A DNA stretch of 64,000 bases from Methanobacteriota archaeon (GTDB taxonomy: Archaea > Thermoplasmatota > DTKX01 > VGTL01): assembly GCA_016874675.1 (NCBI GenBank), contig VGTL01000007.1, positions 1 to 64,000 of the forward strand. Direction: 5' to 3'. A program made the position numbers and the translations under genes. Below, in pieces: positions 53,442 to 63,513 of this stretch (positions are counted from its first letter, which is position 1; the number at the start of each line of letters is the position of its first letter). The notes under the pieces are model-generated. The model saw nothing but the letters and a program-made list of their open reading frames with translations. It ran no database searches and was not told the origin of the DNA.

Positions 53442-56012
53442 ATGCGAGATCGCAAATTGCCGTTGGTGCTCCTGATTGTCGCCATCCTTTGCATCCCGCC
53501 GGCGGTGACCGCGGCGGGCGAGGGGCCCGGGCCGGAGGCTGCGGTCGTGCCGCGGGGCGAGTACAGCCAGCAGGGCAGCTGGGAGGGCGAGCTGAAGCTC
53601 ACCGGGGGATACTACACGAACTCCAATCTGACCGTCTCCCTGCCCAACAACGCCACCATCAACTTCGCCTCCCTGGACATCCTGGGCAAGTGGGTCGAGG
53701 GTCCCAAGCAGTCGATGGACTGCGATTTCGCCTCCGATCCCGGCAACCAGTACACCGCCTACGCCGGGGTGTACAACAAGAACGCGCCCGGCAGCGCGAA
53801 GCCCAGCGCGTTCCAGGGGGCCCAGCTCCAGGGCTCCGAGCTCAGCAGCATCGCCTACAGCGACGCCAGGTACGCCCAGTACTGGGGCTACGGGTGGAAC
53901 AGCGAGTGGGCCTTCCACCACTTCCAGTTCAAGCTGCCGCTCGACAAGGTGACGAAGGTGGTCGCCACCTACGAGGGGTTCGCCGGCTACTCCTACTACG
54001 GAGTGGGAACGGTCGCGGCCTACATCTGGAACAACGCCTCCCAGGCCTGGGACGTGCTCGGGACCGGCAGCGACAGCCCCAAGTCGACCTTCATGAAGGA
54101 GTTCAACGGCCCGGGCCACCTTACGGTCCAGGGCAACTACAAGTACATCGACCTGCTAGCCATCTGCCAGAAGGGATCCAATGTCTACGGGAACGAGTAC
54201 AACGTCATCAACACCGATTATGTCAAGATCTACGTCGAGGGGAACGTGCTCACCTATCCCGCGAACCCCAAGCTCACCGTGGGCTCCGCCTACAACCCCG
54301 CATGGAGCATCCAGACCGACAAGTTCGACTTCCTGGTGAGCGTCGGCACGGCCGACCTCATGAACCAGATACAGGACGTGACGAGACGGGCGACCACCCA
54401 GTACGCCGAGGTCCGGTTCACGTTCAGGTCCGAGACCGTCGGCAGGGTCAACGTCACCAACCTGAAGATCAGCTACACGTCGCCCCCGTGGTACAAGGGC
54501 GGCCTCGACAGGGCCTACTCCCTGGAGGAGGACACGCCCAATCCCAAGCTCATCGACCTCAACCAGTACTTCACCGACGACATCGACGAGAAGAAGCTCC
54601 GGTTCGATATAATTTACGAGGAGGATTCCAAGAAGCTGGACGCCGACATCGATCCAGCGGGCTGGATGGGCTTCAAGCTCCCCACGAAGAACTGGTGGGG
54701 CTCGATGAGGTTCCAGGTCCGGGCGACCGACTCCGACAGCCTCACGCGCGATTCCCCCAAGTTCACCGTCAGCGTGACATCGGTCAACGACCCGCCGGTC
54801 ATCTCGCCAATAGGCCACATGATCGCGACCGAGGAGGTGCCCTTCACCTTGCAGGTGAGGGCGCGGGACGTCGACATGGACCTCGACCCCGAGGAGATGG
54901 TGATGTTCTCCGACAACACCAGCCTCTTCGAGATAGACACCTCGACCGGGAAGGCGTCGTTCACTCCGAGGCAGGAGCAGGTCGGCCTCTACAGCATAGG
55001 CATCATCGCGACCGACCTTCTGGGCGACACCGACCAGGAGAACTTCACCCTCGAGATAATGGACGCCGAGGACGCGCCCGTACTGGACGACATCCCGGAC
55101 CAGTCGGCCATGCAGGACCAGCCCTTCCTGTACACGGTCACCGCCACGGACCCCGACCTGCCCTACGGCGACTCGCTGAGGTTTTTCGACAACTCGCCGC
55201 TCTTCGTCATCGAGCCCGACACGGGCCTCATAAGCTTCACCCCGACCGTGAAGGACATCGGTTCCTACCTGGTGTCGATCACCGTCAACGACGCCCGCGG
55301 CGGGACGGACGTCCGGCAGTTCGAGCTCAAGGTGCTCAACCTGCTGGGCACCCTCAACCGGCCGCCCGCGGTCGAGGCGGTGCCGGACCTGACCGCGCAG
55401 GAGGGCGTGCAGTTCGAGCACACGGTCAAGGGCTCCGACCCGGACTTCAACTCGGGGGACAGCATCAGCTACGCCGACAACTGCCCCGTCTTCGACATAG
55501 GCGCCGGCAGCGGCCGGATTTCTTTCAAGCCCACCGCCAAGGACGCCGGCTCGTACAAGGTCAAGGTGACCGTCAAGGACAGGGAGGGGCTGACGGCGAC
55601 CGTGGAGTTCAACCTGACGGTCCTCAAGACCAACCACCCGCCCGAGATAACCGAGGTCCTGCCCAAGGACGGCACCGAGGTGCTCGCGAAGCGCGCCTTC
55701 AAGCTCTCCGCGGCCGCCCGCGACGTCGACGGCGACCGGATCAACTACACCTGGATGGACGGGCCCACGGTGCTCGGGTACGGCCCGGAGATCACCGTGA
55801 GCTTCCCCGACGAGGGGACCTACATCATCACCGTCATCGCGTCGGACGGCAAGCTCGAGAAGGTCAACGAGACCACCATCGAGGTGGTGGACAGGATCTC
55901 GACCGGCGGCCCCTCCGGGAGCGGCACGCCCGGCTTCGGGGCCGCGCTGGCGGCGGCGGCCGTGGCGCTCGCGGCGCTGGGGATGGCGCGCAGGAGAGGG
56001 CTGCGCAGGTAG
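53442..56012 (+). CDS. Cadherin/Ig-like surface protein with PGF-CTERM-like tail (paralog 1)
   Basis: Signal peptide MRDRKLPLVLLIVAILCIPPAVTAAG; repeated (I)PD..A.qd.pF.y.v.a.DpD domains; C-terminal GTPGFGAALAAAAVALAALGMARRRGLRR. Confidence 0.87.
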   Translation: MRDRKLPLVLLIVAILCIPPAVTAAGEGPGPEAAVVPRGEYSQQGSWEGELKLTGGYYTNSNLTVSLPNNATINFASLDILGKWVEGPKQSMDCDFASDPGNQYTAYAGVYNKNAPGSAKPSAFQGAQLQGSELSSIAYSDARYAQYWGYGWNSEWAFHHFQFKLPLDKVTKVVATYEGFAGYSYYGVGTVAAYIWNNASQAWDVLGTGSDSPKSTFMKEFNGPGHLTVQGNYKYIDLLAICQKGSNVYGNEYNVINTDYVKIYVEGNVLTYPANPKLTVGSAYNPAWSIQTDKFDFLVSVGTADLMNQIQDVTRRATTQYAEVRFTFRSETVGRVNVTNLKISYTSPPWYKGGLDRAYSLEEDTPNPKLIDLNQYFTDDIDEKKLRFDIIYEEDSKKLDADIDPAGWMGFKLPTKNWWGSMRFQVRATDSDSLTRDSPKFTVSVTSVNDPPVISPIGHMIATEEVPFTLQVRARDVDMDLDPEEMVMFSDNTSLFEIDTSTGKASFTPRQEQVGLYSIGIIATDLLGDTDQENFTLEIMDAEDAPVLDDIPDQSAMQDQPFLYTVTATDPDLPYGDSLRFFDNSPLFVIEPDTGLISFTPTVKDIGSYLVSITVNDARGGTDVRQFELKVLNLLGTLNRPPAVEAVPDLTAQEGVQFEHTVKGSDPDFNSGDSISYADNCPVFDIGAGSGRISFKPTAKDAGSYKVKVTVKDREGLTATVEFNLTVLKTNHPPEITEVLPKDGTEVLAKRAFKLSAAARDVDGDRINYTWMDGPTVLGYGPEITVSFPDEGTYIITVIASDGKLEKVNETTIEVVDRISTGGPSGSGTPGFGAALAAAAVALAALGMARRRGLRR

Positions 56013-56027
56013 GCGGACGGCATTTCA

Positions 56028-56148
56028 GGGTGCTGGGTGCAGGGGAAGACGGGCCGTCCCGCCTCCCGTGATCGTCGCCCTGCCGCGACATCGCGCCCTG
56101 AACCCTCGTCTTTTCCCCGCACCCCGCACCCTGCACCCCGCTCCCTGT
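56028..56148. repeat. Heptad-type hairpin element 12 (degenerate)
   Basis: cagggtgctgggtgcaggggaagacggg ... ccctgaaccctcgtcttttccccgcaccccgcaccctgcaccccgctccctg. Confidence 0.75.
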
Positions 56149-56256
56149 CACTCTAGTAACTATTAAGAATCATATCGTTTTTTCGCGTCTTGTGTCGCGA
56201 ACCGTCAGACAGGGTTTAATAGCTCCTGTTTTTCTGCTCAATACGGGAAAGGAGGC

Positions 56257-58830
56257 GTGGGGATGCTGAAAGGGCGCGCAGGATGGGTCATCGCTCTGGC
56301 TCTGGGTGTGGTTCTGGGTCTTCCCGCGGTCCCGTCCGAGAGCGCCCCGGCGGGGGCCTCCGCCTCGGCGCGCGGCGAGTTCGTCCAGGACCAGACCGTC
56401 GAGCTGGGCTTCGACAACGAGACCTTCCAGAACCTGTCGTTTTCCATCTCCCTGCCCTCGAACTCGACCATCCACTCGGCGTCCGTGGACCTCGAGGGGC
56501 GGCCGGTGGTCGGGCCCGACACCGGGGTCGCCTGCGACTTCAGCGGCGACACCAAGGACTATGTCGGCTACAAGGGCACCTACTCGAAGAACGCCCCCGG
56601 AACCGCAAGGCCCACCTCATTCCAGGGCACCCAGATGCAGGGCTCCGACTTGGGCCGGGTGGCCTACCTCGACGGGACCTATGCCGAGCAGTACGCCTAC
56701 TCGTGGAACGGCGAGTACGGCTACCACCACTTCAAGTTCAAGCTGCCCCTCGACATGGTGGACAACCTGACGGTCACCTGGAACGGATACTCCGGCTACT
56801 ACTACAAGAGCGGGAGCTACACCTACGGAGGCTACGGCACCTCCAGCGTCTACATCTGGAACAACCAGAGCCTCGAGTGGGAGTACGTCGGCAACGTCTC
56901 CGGCGCCCCCAAGACGGTCTCGAAATGGTTCAACGGCTCCGCCTACCTTGACGGCACCGGCTGCGTGCACGTCCTCTCGCTGACCAAATCGGGCTGGGCC
57001 TACTCCGGCAGCTACGCCTACAACAACATGGACACGGACTACGTGCGCGTCTGCGCCACCGGCAACGTCCTGCTGTACCCGAAGGACCCGCTCATGGACA
57101 TCGGCGCCAACGGCCGCGTCGAGTGGTCGCTGGACGTCGAGGAGTTCGACTTCATGGTCAACGTCTGCGACTACTCGCTGGTCCAGGAGCTCCAGACGCT
57201 GGTGAAGAACTCCCCCGGCCGCTTCACGCCGATAAAGTTCCGGTTCCGCTCCCAGGCCGAGGGCTTCATCGCGGTCTCGAACCTCACCATCTCCTACAAC
57301 GCGCCCCCCTGGTGCCGCGGCATCCCCGACACCTACGTGCTCGACGAGGACACCCCCGCCGGGGCGCTCATCGACCTCAACCGCTTCTTCGACGACGACC
57401 AGGGCCGGCTGCAGTACGAGATAACCTACGAGGAGGACGCCAAGAAGCTCGACGCCGAGATCTCGGCGGACGGCCACAGCCTCGACTTCAAGCCCCCGAC
57501 CCGGAACTGGTGGGGGGAGATGCGCTTCCGGGTGAAGGCGACGGACCCGGAGAACGTCCCGCTGTCCGCGGAGAGCAACGCCTTCCGGGTCACGGTGCGG
57601 CCCGTGAACGACCCGCCGGTGCTGCAGTACCTCATGCCCCAGGTGGCGTTCGAGGAGACGCCCTTCCGGCTCACGGTCAGCGTCCGGGACGTCGACATGG
57701 ACCTGGACCCGGCCGAGAAGGTGGCCTTCTCGGACAACACCGACCTCTTCGACATCCACCCCGGCTCGGGCAAGATAGAGTTCACCCCGGCGCAGGAACA
57801 GGTCGGTTCCTACAACATCCAGATAGCCGCCACGGACTTGGCCGGCGCCCGGGACGAGCGCAACTTCACGTTGGAGGTCCGCAACATGCCGGACGCGCCG
57901 TCCCTCCAGTCCGTGCCGGACCTGGAGGCGCCCCAGGACCAGCCCTTCTCGTTCCGGGTCCGGGCCTCCGACCCGGACATTCCGTACGGCGACGGCCTCA
58001 ACTTCTCCGACGACACCCCGCTCTTCGACATAGACCCGCTCACGGGCCTCATCCAGTTCGTCCCGTCCGGGAAGGACGTGGGCCGCCACCCCGTCACTGT
58101 AAGGGTAACGGACACGACCGGCCTGTGTGCCGACAGGAAGTTCAACCTCACGGTGCTCAACACCATCGGCAACATCGACCGGCCCCCGGCGATCCAGGCC
58201 GTCGGGGACCAGACCGCGGTGGAGGGGCGGCCCTTCGAGCTTGCGGTCAAGGCGTCGGACCCGGACCTTCCCGCGGGCGACCTCCTGGAGTACTCGGACG
58301 ACTGCCCGCTCTTCGACATCGACCCGGACGGCCGGATCGCCTTCACGCCGCGCTTCGAGGACGCCGGCATATACAACGTCAGCGTCACGGTCAGGGACCG
58401 CGACGGCCTCTCGGCCTCGGCGGCGTTCGTCCTGACCGTCCTGACGGTCAACCACGCGCCCGAGATAACGGCGCTGAGCCCCGAGGAGGGGAGCAACTAC
58501 ACGACGGGGGCCAGGATCGTGCTTCGGGCCTCCGCCACCGACCTGGACGGCGACGCGCTCAACTACACCTGGAAGGAGGGCGGCATCATCCTTGGCCACG
58601 GCGAGGAGCTCGGCGTCTCGTTCGAGGAGGTCCGGACCTACTTCATCACCCTGTCGGTCTCGGACGGGGACCTGGAGGCGACCCGGGAGACCTCGGTCGT
58701 GGTTCTGGAGCCGCCGCCCGTGCCGGGCCTTCTCGGATCACCGGGCGCGCCCGGCTTCGGGACGGTGCTGGCCGTGCTGGCGCTGGCGGGGGCCGCCGTC
58801 GCGCTGGCCGCCCGGCGTCGGAAGGGCTGA
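56257..58830 (+). CDS. Cadherin/Ig-like surface protein with PGF-CTERM-like tail (paralog 2)
   Basis: Signal peptide MGMLKGRAGWVIALALGVVLGLPAVPSESA; C-terminal GAPGFGTVLAVLALAGAAVALAARRRKG. Confidence 0.88.
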   Translation: MGMLKGRAGWVIALALGVVLGLPAVPSESAPAGASASARGEFVQDQTVELGFDNETFQNLSFSISLPSNSTIHSASVDLEGRPVVGPDTGVACDFSGDTKDYVGYKGTYSKNAPGTARPTSFQGTQMQGSDLGRVAYLDGTYAEQYAYSWNGEYGYHHFKFKLPLDMVDNLTVTWNGYSGYYYKSGSYTYGGYGTSSVYIWNNQSLEWEYVGNVSGAPKTVSKWFNGSAYLDGTGCVHVLSLTKSGWAYSGSYAYNNMDTDYVRVCATGNVLLYPKDPLMDIGANGRVEWSLDVEEFDFMVNVCDYSLVQELQTLVKNSPGRFTPIKFRFRSQAEGFIAVSNLTISYNAPPWCRGIPDTYVLDEDTPAGALIDLNRFFDDDQGRLQYEITYEEDAKKLDAEISADGHSLDFKPPTRNWWGEMRFRVKATDPENVPLSAESNAFRVTVRPVNDPPVLQYLMPQVAFEETPFRLTVSVRDVDMDLDPAEKVAFSDNTDLFDIHPGSGKIEFTPAQEQVGSYNIQIAATDLAGARDERNFTLEVRNMPDAPSLQSVPDLEAPQDQPFSFRVRASDPDIPYGDGLNFSDDTPLFDIDPLTGLIQFVPSGKDVGRHPVTVRVTDTTGLCADRKFNLTVLNTIGNIDRPPAIQAVGDQTAVEGRPFELAVKASDPDLPAGDLLEYSDDCPLFDIDPDGRIAFTPRFEDAGIYNVSVTVRDRDGLSASAAFVLTVLTVNHAPEITALSPEEGSNYTTGARIVLRASATDLDGDALNYTWKEGGIILGHGEELGVSFEEVRTYFITLSVSDGDLEATRETSVVVLEPPPVPGLLGSPGAPGFGTVLAVLALAGAAVALAARRRKG

Positions 58831-58913
58831 GCGTCGCCGCCGGCCCGCCGCCCCGCACCGCTCCAAAAGACATTTATCCCCCTAGCGTCTTGAAAGATGC
58901 GCAAGGGATACCG

Positions 58914-61394
58914 ATGAGAACCCCCAGGATACTGTCGGTACTGGCGCTGACCGCCCTGCTGGCAATGCCCGCCATCCCGGCCGCGACCCGGGACGGGGAG
59001 GGTCCCGCGGCGCCGCGCACCGAGTGGCGCCAGGCCGGCGTCCAGGACTTCGAGCTCAAGGCCAACGGCTCGGTGTACGAGAGCTCTCTTTTCAAGATCC
59101 CCGTCCCGGCCAACGCCTCGGTGACTACTGCATCCTGCGACGTCAAAGGAGGCTACGTCAAGGGGCCGCTCACCTACGCCGCCTGCGACTTCAGCGACGA
59201 GCAGGCGGGCCACAAGGCCTACAAGGCCTCGACCAACACCTTCAGCCGGAACACCCCGGTCTGGTCCCTCGCCCAGAGCCCGGTCTCCTCGGGCGAGTAC
59301 TCCAAGCTGGCCGCCAGCGACGACGACAGGCTCAGCCAGCTGGGCGACTGGACCGACCAGGACGGCTACGAGCTCTTCAGGTTCCATGTCCCGGTGGACG
59401 AGAGCCGGACCCTCGTGGTCAATTGGGAGGGGTACGCCTCCCTGGACTCCCTGGGCTACTATTTCGTGTACATCTGGAACAACTTCACGGGCATCTGGGA
59501 GCTCCTGGAGACCGCCAACCCGACCGCCGACCGCTGGGTGCGCATGCAGTTCGACACCGACTACTACATAAACGACCGCTCCGTGTGGGTCCTGGCCATG
59601 AACGACAACGGGGGGTACATCCACACGGACTACGTGAACATCACCATCTCCGGCTATCCCTTCCTTTATCCCAAGAACCCGATGATGGACATAGGCGGGG
59701 ACGGCAAGCCCGAGTGGTCCCTCAAGACGGAAAAGCTCGACCACACGGTCATGGTGTACGAGCCGGCGATGCTCCAGGCCCTCGACGACGCCGCCCGGGG
59801 GGGCACCTCCAAGGACGTCAACGTCACCATCCGCTTCGTCTCGGACACGCCGTGCAGGATACGCCTGTCCGCGTTCTCGTTCAACTTCAGCGCCCCTCCC
59901 TGGTGCCGGGGCATCCCGAACATCGTCCTGGATGAGGACTCCGCGGAGCAGTCGGTGGTGGACCTTGCCCACTTCTTCCAAGACGACGTCGGGGGCAAGC
60001 TCACCTACCAGGTGAGCTACCAGCAGGACTCGAAGAGGGTCCAGTGCCTGGTGAACGCCGACGGCCACACGCTCGATGTCAAGACCGTGACGCGCAACTG
60101 GTGGGGCTCTGTCAACTTCCGGGTGCGGGCGGTGGACAGCGAGGGGCTCTCCGGCGAGTCGGGCAACTTCACCGTCACGGTGCGCCCGGTCAACGACGCC
60201 CCCATCATGCCCCAGATACCCGCCCAGATGGGGACCCAGGGCCTGCCCTTCACCTACAAGGTCACCGCCCGCGACGTTGACGTCGACCTGGACCCGACCG
60301 AGACCGTGACCTACTCGGACAACGCCTCCTTCTTCGCGATAGACCCGCAGACCGGCTGGATCAACTTCACGCCGAGGCAGGAGGACGTCGGGACCTGGTA
60401 CATCTGCGTCACCGCCACGGACTCGCACGGGGAGGCGAGCTTCGCGGAGTTCTCCTTCCTCATCGAGGACGTCCAGGACCGGCCGGTGATGATGCAGATA
60501 CCCGATCTTCGGGCGACCGAGGACGAGCCGTTCAGCTACACGGTGGAGGTGAAGGACCCGGACCTGCCCTACGGGGACGCCCTGACCTTCTCCGACGACT
60601 GCGCGCTCTTCAACATCACCCCCGACACGGGGGTCATAGCCTTCACCCCGACGATCCGGGAGGTCGGGTTCTACCAGGGCAACATCACCGTGCGGGACAG
60701 GCGGGGCGGCGTGGACCGCCGCATGTTCAACCTGAGCGTGTTCAACAGCATAGGCTCCTTCGACCGCCCGCCCTCGGTGGAGCCCATCCCCGACTTCACG
60801 GTCGTCGAGGGGACGCCATTCACGTACCAGGTGAACGCCTCCGACCCGGACGAGGACGATTCTCTGTCGTTCAAGGACAGCTGCCCGATATTCATCATCG
60901 GGGCCTCCAACGGGACCATCTCCTTCACCCCGAAGAAGGAGGACATCGGCACCTACCTCGTGAAGATAACCGTGAGCGACTGGGAGGGCCTCGACGCCGA
61001 AACGTCGTTCAGGCTGACCGTGCTCCGGTTCAACAGCCCCCCGGTCATAACCTCCTTCAAGCCGAAAAACGGCACCAAGGTGCTCTTCGACCACGAGGTG
61101 GTGCTATCGGCGGACGCAACCGATCCGGAAGCAGACCGACTGTCCTACACCTGGGTCGAGGGCAACCGGACATTGGGGCGCGGCTCGAGCATCGTGACGA
61201 TGTTCAGCCTGCCCGGGACCTACGTCGTGACTCTCGTCGTCAACGACTCCCGCGACGAGACCACCCAGAACATCACCCTGCAGGTGGTCACCAAGCTCGA
61301 CACGCCCAAATCCAGCCCCGGTTTCGGGACCGTCCTCGTGGCGGGCGCGGCCGCCATCGTCGCCGTGCTCGTGGCCAGACGCAGGAAACGCTAG
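58914..61394 (+). CDS. Cadherin/Ig-like surface protein with PGF-CTERM-like tail (paralog 3)
   Basis: In-frame ATG 58914 MRTPRILSVLALTALLAMPAIPAATRDGE; same architecture; C-terminal SSPGFGTVLVAGAAAIVAVLVARRRKR. Confidence 0.88.
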   Translation: MRTPRILSVLALTALLAMPAIPAATRDGEGPAAPRTEWRQAGVQDFELKANGSVYESSLFKIPVPANASVTTASCDVKGGYVKGPLTYAACDFSDEQAGHKAYKASTNTFSRNTPVWSLAQSPVSSGEYSKLAASDDDRLSQLGDWTDQDGYELFRFHVPVDESRTLVVNWEGYASLDSLGYYFVYIWNNFTGIWELLETANPTADRWVRMQFDTDYYINDRSVWVLAMNDNGGYIHTDYVNITISGYPFLYPKNPMMDIGGDGKPEWSLKTEKLDHTVMVYEPAMLQALDDAARGGTSKDVNVTIRFVSDTPCRIRLSAFSFNFSAPPWCRGIPNIVLDEDSAEQSVVDLAHFFQDDVGGKLTYQVSYQQDSKRVQCLVNADGHTLDVKTVTRNWWGSVNFRVRAVDSEGLSGESGNFTVTVRPVNDAPIMPQIPAQMGTQGLPFTYKVTARDVDVDLDPTETVTYSDNASFFAIDPQTGWINFTPRQEDVGTWYICVTATDSHGEASFAEFSFLIEDVQDRPVMMQIPDLRATEDEPFSYTVEVKDPDLPYGDALTFSDDCALFNITPDTGVIAFTPTIREVGFYQGNITVRDRRGGVDRRMFNLSVFNSIGSFDRPPSVEPIPDFTVVEGTPFTYQVNASDPDEDDSLSFKDSCPIFIIGASNGTISFTPKKEDIGTYLVKITVSDWEGLDAETSFRLTVLRFNSPPVITSFKPKNGTKVLFDHEVVLSADATDPEADRLSYTWVEGNRTLGRGSSIVTMFSLPGTYVVTLVVNDSRDETTQNITLQVVTKLDTPKSSPGFGTVLVAGAAAIVAVLVARRRKR

Positions 61395-61612
61395 GGAAGG
61401 GCAGCGGGGGGATGGCGCAAGGCGCAGGGCGCAAGGGACGGAGGCGCAAGGGGGAAGGCGCAAGGAGCAAGGATTCTACCCCGAAACCGCCCCATGCTTC
61501 CCCGCGCCCTGCCCCTTGCGCCTTCTCCCTTGCGCCTCCGTCCCTTGCGCCCTGCGCCCTGCGCCTTGCGCCTTCCTCCTGCAACTCCTCCCCGTTGCCC
61601 GCTGCCCGCTCC
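61395..61612. repeat. Heptad-type hairpin element 13
   Basis: ggaagggcagcggggggatggcgcaaggcgcagggcgcaagg ... gccccttgcgccttctcccttgcgcctccgtcccttgcgccctgcgccctgcgccttgcgccttc.. gttgcccgctgcccgctcccc. Confidence 0.87.
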
Positions 61613-61651
61613 CCAATAGTATAATAAATCGTACCGTCCGTTACAGTACCC

Positions 61652-62566
61652 GTGAAAATAGTCGTGCTAGGCTCGGGCGGCTCCTGGCCCTGCCGGGACC
61701 GAGCCCCGCCGGCCGTGGCGCTCAAGCTCGACGGCGAGATAATCCTGTTCGACTGCGCCGAGGGCACCCAGCGCCAGTTCATGTTCTCCACGCTGTCGTT
61801 CATGCAGGTCGGGCACGTGCTGCTTTCCCACCTGCACGGCGACCACTTCCTGGGCCTGCCCGGGCTCGTGGAGACCATGGCCCTCAACGACCGCCAGGAC
61901 CGGCTCGACGTCTACGGGCCCCCGGGGACCGCCAGGCGCCTCCGCACGCTCTTTTCGGTGGGCTACTTCTCCGCGGCGTTCCCGGTCGGGCTCCACGACC
62001 TGCGCGGCGGCGACGAGGTCGATTTCGGCACCTGCCGGCTCCGCTGCGCCGAGGCCTCCCACCAGGTCCCGTCGCTTGCGTACTCCGTCGAGGAGCCGCC
62101 CCGGCCCGGCCGGTTCAACCTGGACAAGGCCAGGGCGCTGGGCATTCCGGCGGGCAGGCTCTACAACCGGCTCCAGGCCGGGGAGACCGTCACCCACGCA
62201 GGAAGGACGTTCTCGCCGGACATGGTGCTCGGGCCGCCCCGGGGCGGCCGCAAGGTGGTCTACACGGGCGACAGCGCCCCCAGCGCCGCGCTGACCGAGC
62301 TCGCCCGGGGCGCCGACCTGCTCATCCACGATTCCACCTCGGACTCGGCCCTGGCCGCCAAGGCCAACCAGTACGGCCACAGCTCGAGCGTCCAGGCGGC
62401 CGAGACCGCCCGGAGCGCCGGCGCCCGGATGCTACTTCTGGTCCACATAAGCCCGCGCTTCGGGAAGGAGGACGAGCCGCGCATGCTGGCCGAGGCCCGG
62501 GCGGTGTTCCCGGACACGGTCCTGGCCTCGGACCTTCTCGAGCTCGACATCCGGCTCAGGGACTGA
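61652..62566 (+). CDS. rnz: Ribonuclease Z
   Basis: GTG start; LGSGGSWPCRDRAPPA; EGTQRQF; LLSHLHGDHFLGLPGL; YTGDSAPS; LIHDST; LVHISPRF. Confidence 0.93.
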   Translation: MKIVVLGSGGSWPCRDRAPPAVALKLDGEIILFDCAEGTQRQFMFSTLSFMQVGHVLLSHLHGDHFLGLPGLVETMALNDRQDRLDVYGPPGTARRLRTLFSVGYFSAAFPVGLHDLRGGDEVDFGTCRLRCAEASHQVPSLAYSVEEPPRPGRFNLDKARALGIPAGRLYNRLQAGETVTHAGRTFSPDMVLGPPRGGRKVVYTGDSAPSAALTELARGADLLIHDSTSDSALAAKANQYGHSSSVQAAETARSAGARMLLLVHISPRFGKEDEPRMLAEARAVFPDTVLASDLLELDIRLRD

Positions 62567-62648
62567 GGCGCGCCGGCGGCGGGCGGCGGCCCGCGCGAGA
62601 TCCCGCCGGGCAAACCTTAATGCCGGCCGTGCCCGATACGCCCTCCCG

Positions 62649-63509
62649 ATGGATGAGGAGCCGTTCCGGGAGGTCTGCCGCACCCTGCGGGACCGCTTCT
62701 CTCCCACCGTGGCCTATCTCATCTGCCCGGACCCGGAGGTCATCCGCAGGGTCCGGGAGGTACTGGGGGAGCTGCCGCTCATAGTCCCGGTCAACCTGAA
62801 CGGCGCCGGCAACGATATGCTCGCCGCCGGGCTCAAGAAGCTGGGCGTGAGGGTCCACCTCATCCACGAGGACTTCGAAAGCGACCTGGGCGTGCTCCCC
62901 CAGGCGAGGGTGCTGCTCCTCTCGGCCCACTCGGCGAGGCTCTTCGGGGCCGGCGACCGGGTGCTCCTCCTGGTCCACACCGGGGTCCAGGGCTGGGGGT
63001 TCTTCGAGGGGCGGAACCTCCGGCGCAACCGCCTGGGCGAGCTGCTCCAGGGCCGGCTGCGGACGGAGGTGCTAGAATCCGTCCTGGACCTGTCCATGGA
63101 GCTGGTCCGGGAGGGGCGCGAGGGCTTTCCGGTGGGGGCGCTTTTCACGATCGGCGATTCCGGGAGCGTGATGGGGGCCAGCCGGGAGGGCATCGCCAAC
63201 CCGTTCGAGGGGCACCCCCTGAGGACACGGGGAATCGGGGACCGGCGCAACTGGAAGACCATAAAGAACTTCGCCGCCCTCGATGGAGCCTGCGTCCTGG
63301 ACGACGACGGCAACGTGGTGGCGGCGGGGCGGTACATCAACGTCGGGGAGAACTGGTCGGCCTTCCTCAAGGGCGTCGGGGGACGCCACAGCGCGGCGAT
63401 GGTGGCCTCGGCCGGGACCAGGGCGGTGGCCGTCTGCGCCTCGCAGGAAGGCAACATAACCGTCTTCATGGACGGCAAGCCGGTCTATTCCATCGGCGTC
63501 CGGGGCTGA
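62649..63509 (+). CDS. dacZ: Diadenylate cyclase (DacZ-type, DisA_N domain)
   Basis: LDGACVLDDDGNVVAAGRYINV...GVGGRHSAAMVASAGTRAVAVCASQEGNITVFMDGK. Confidence 0.9.
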   Translation: MDEEPFREVCRTLRDRFSPTVAYLICPDPEVIRRVREVLGELPLIVPVNLNGAGNDMLAAGLKKLGVRVHLIHEDFESDLGVLPQARVLLLSAHSARLFGAGDRVLLLVHTGVQGWGFFEGRNLRRNRLGELLQGRLRTEVLESVLDLSMELVREGREGFPVGALFTIGDSGSVMGASREGIANPFEGHPLRTRGIGDRRNWKTIKNFAALDGACVLDDDGNVVAAGRYINVGENWSAFLKGVGGRHSAAMVASAGTRAVAVCASQEGNITVFMDGKPVYSIGVRG

Positions 63510-63513
63510 TGGG

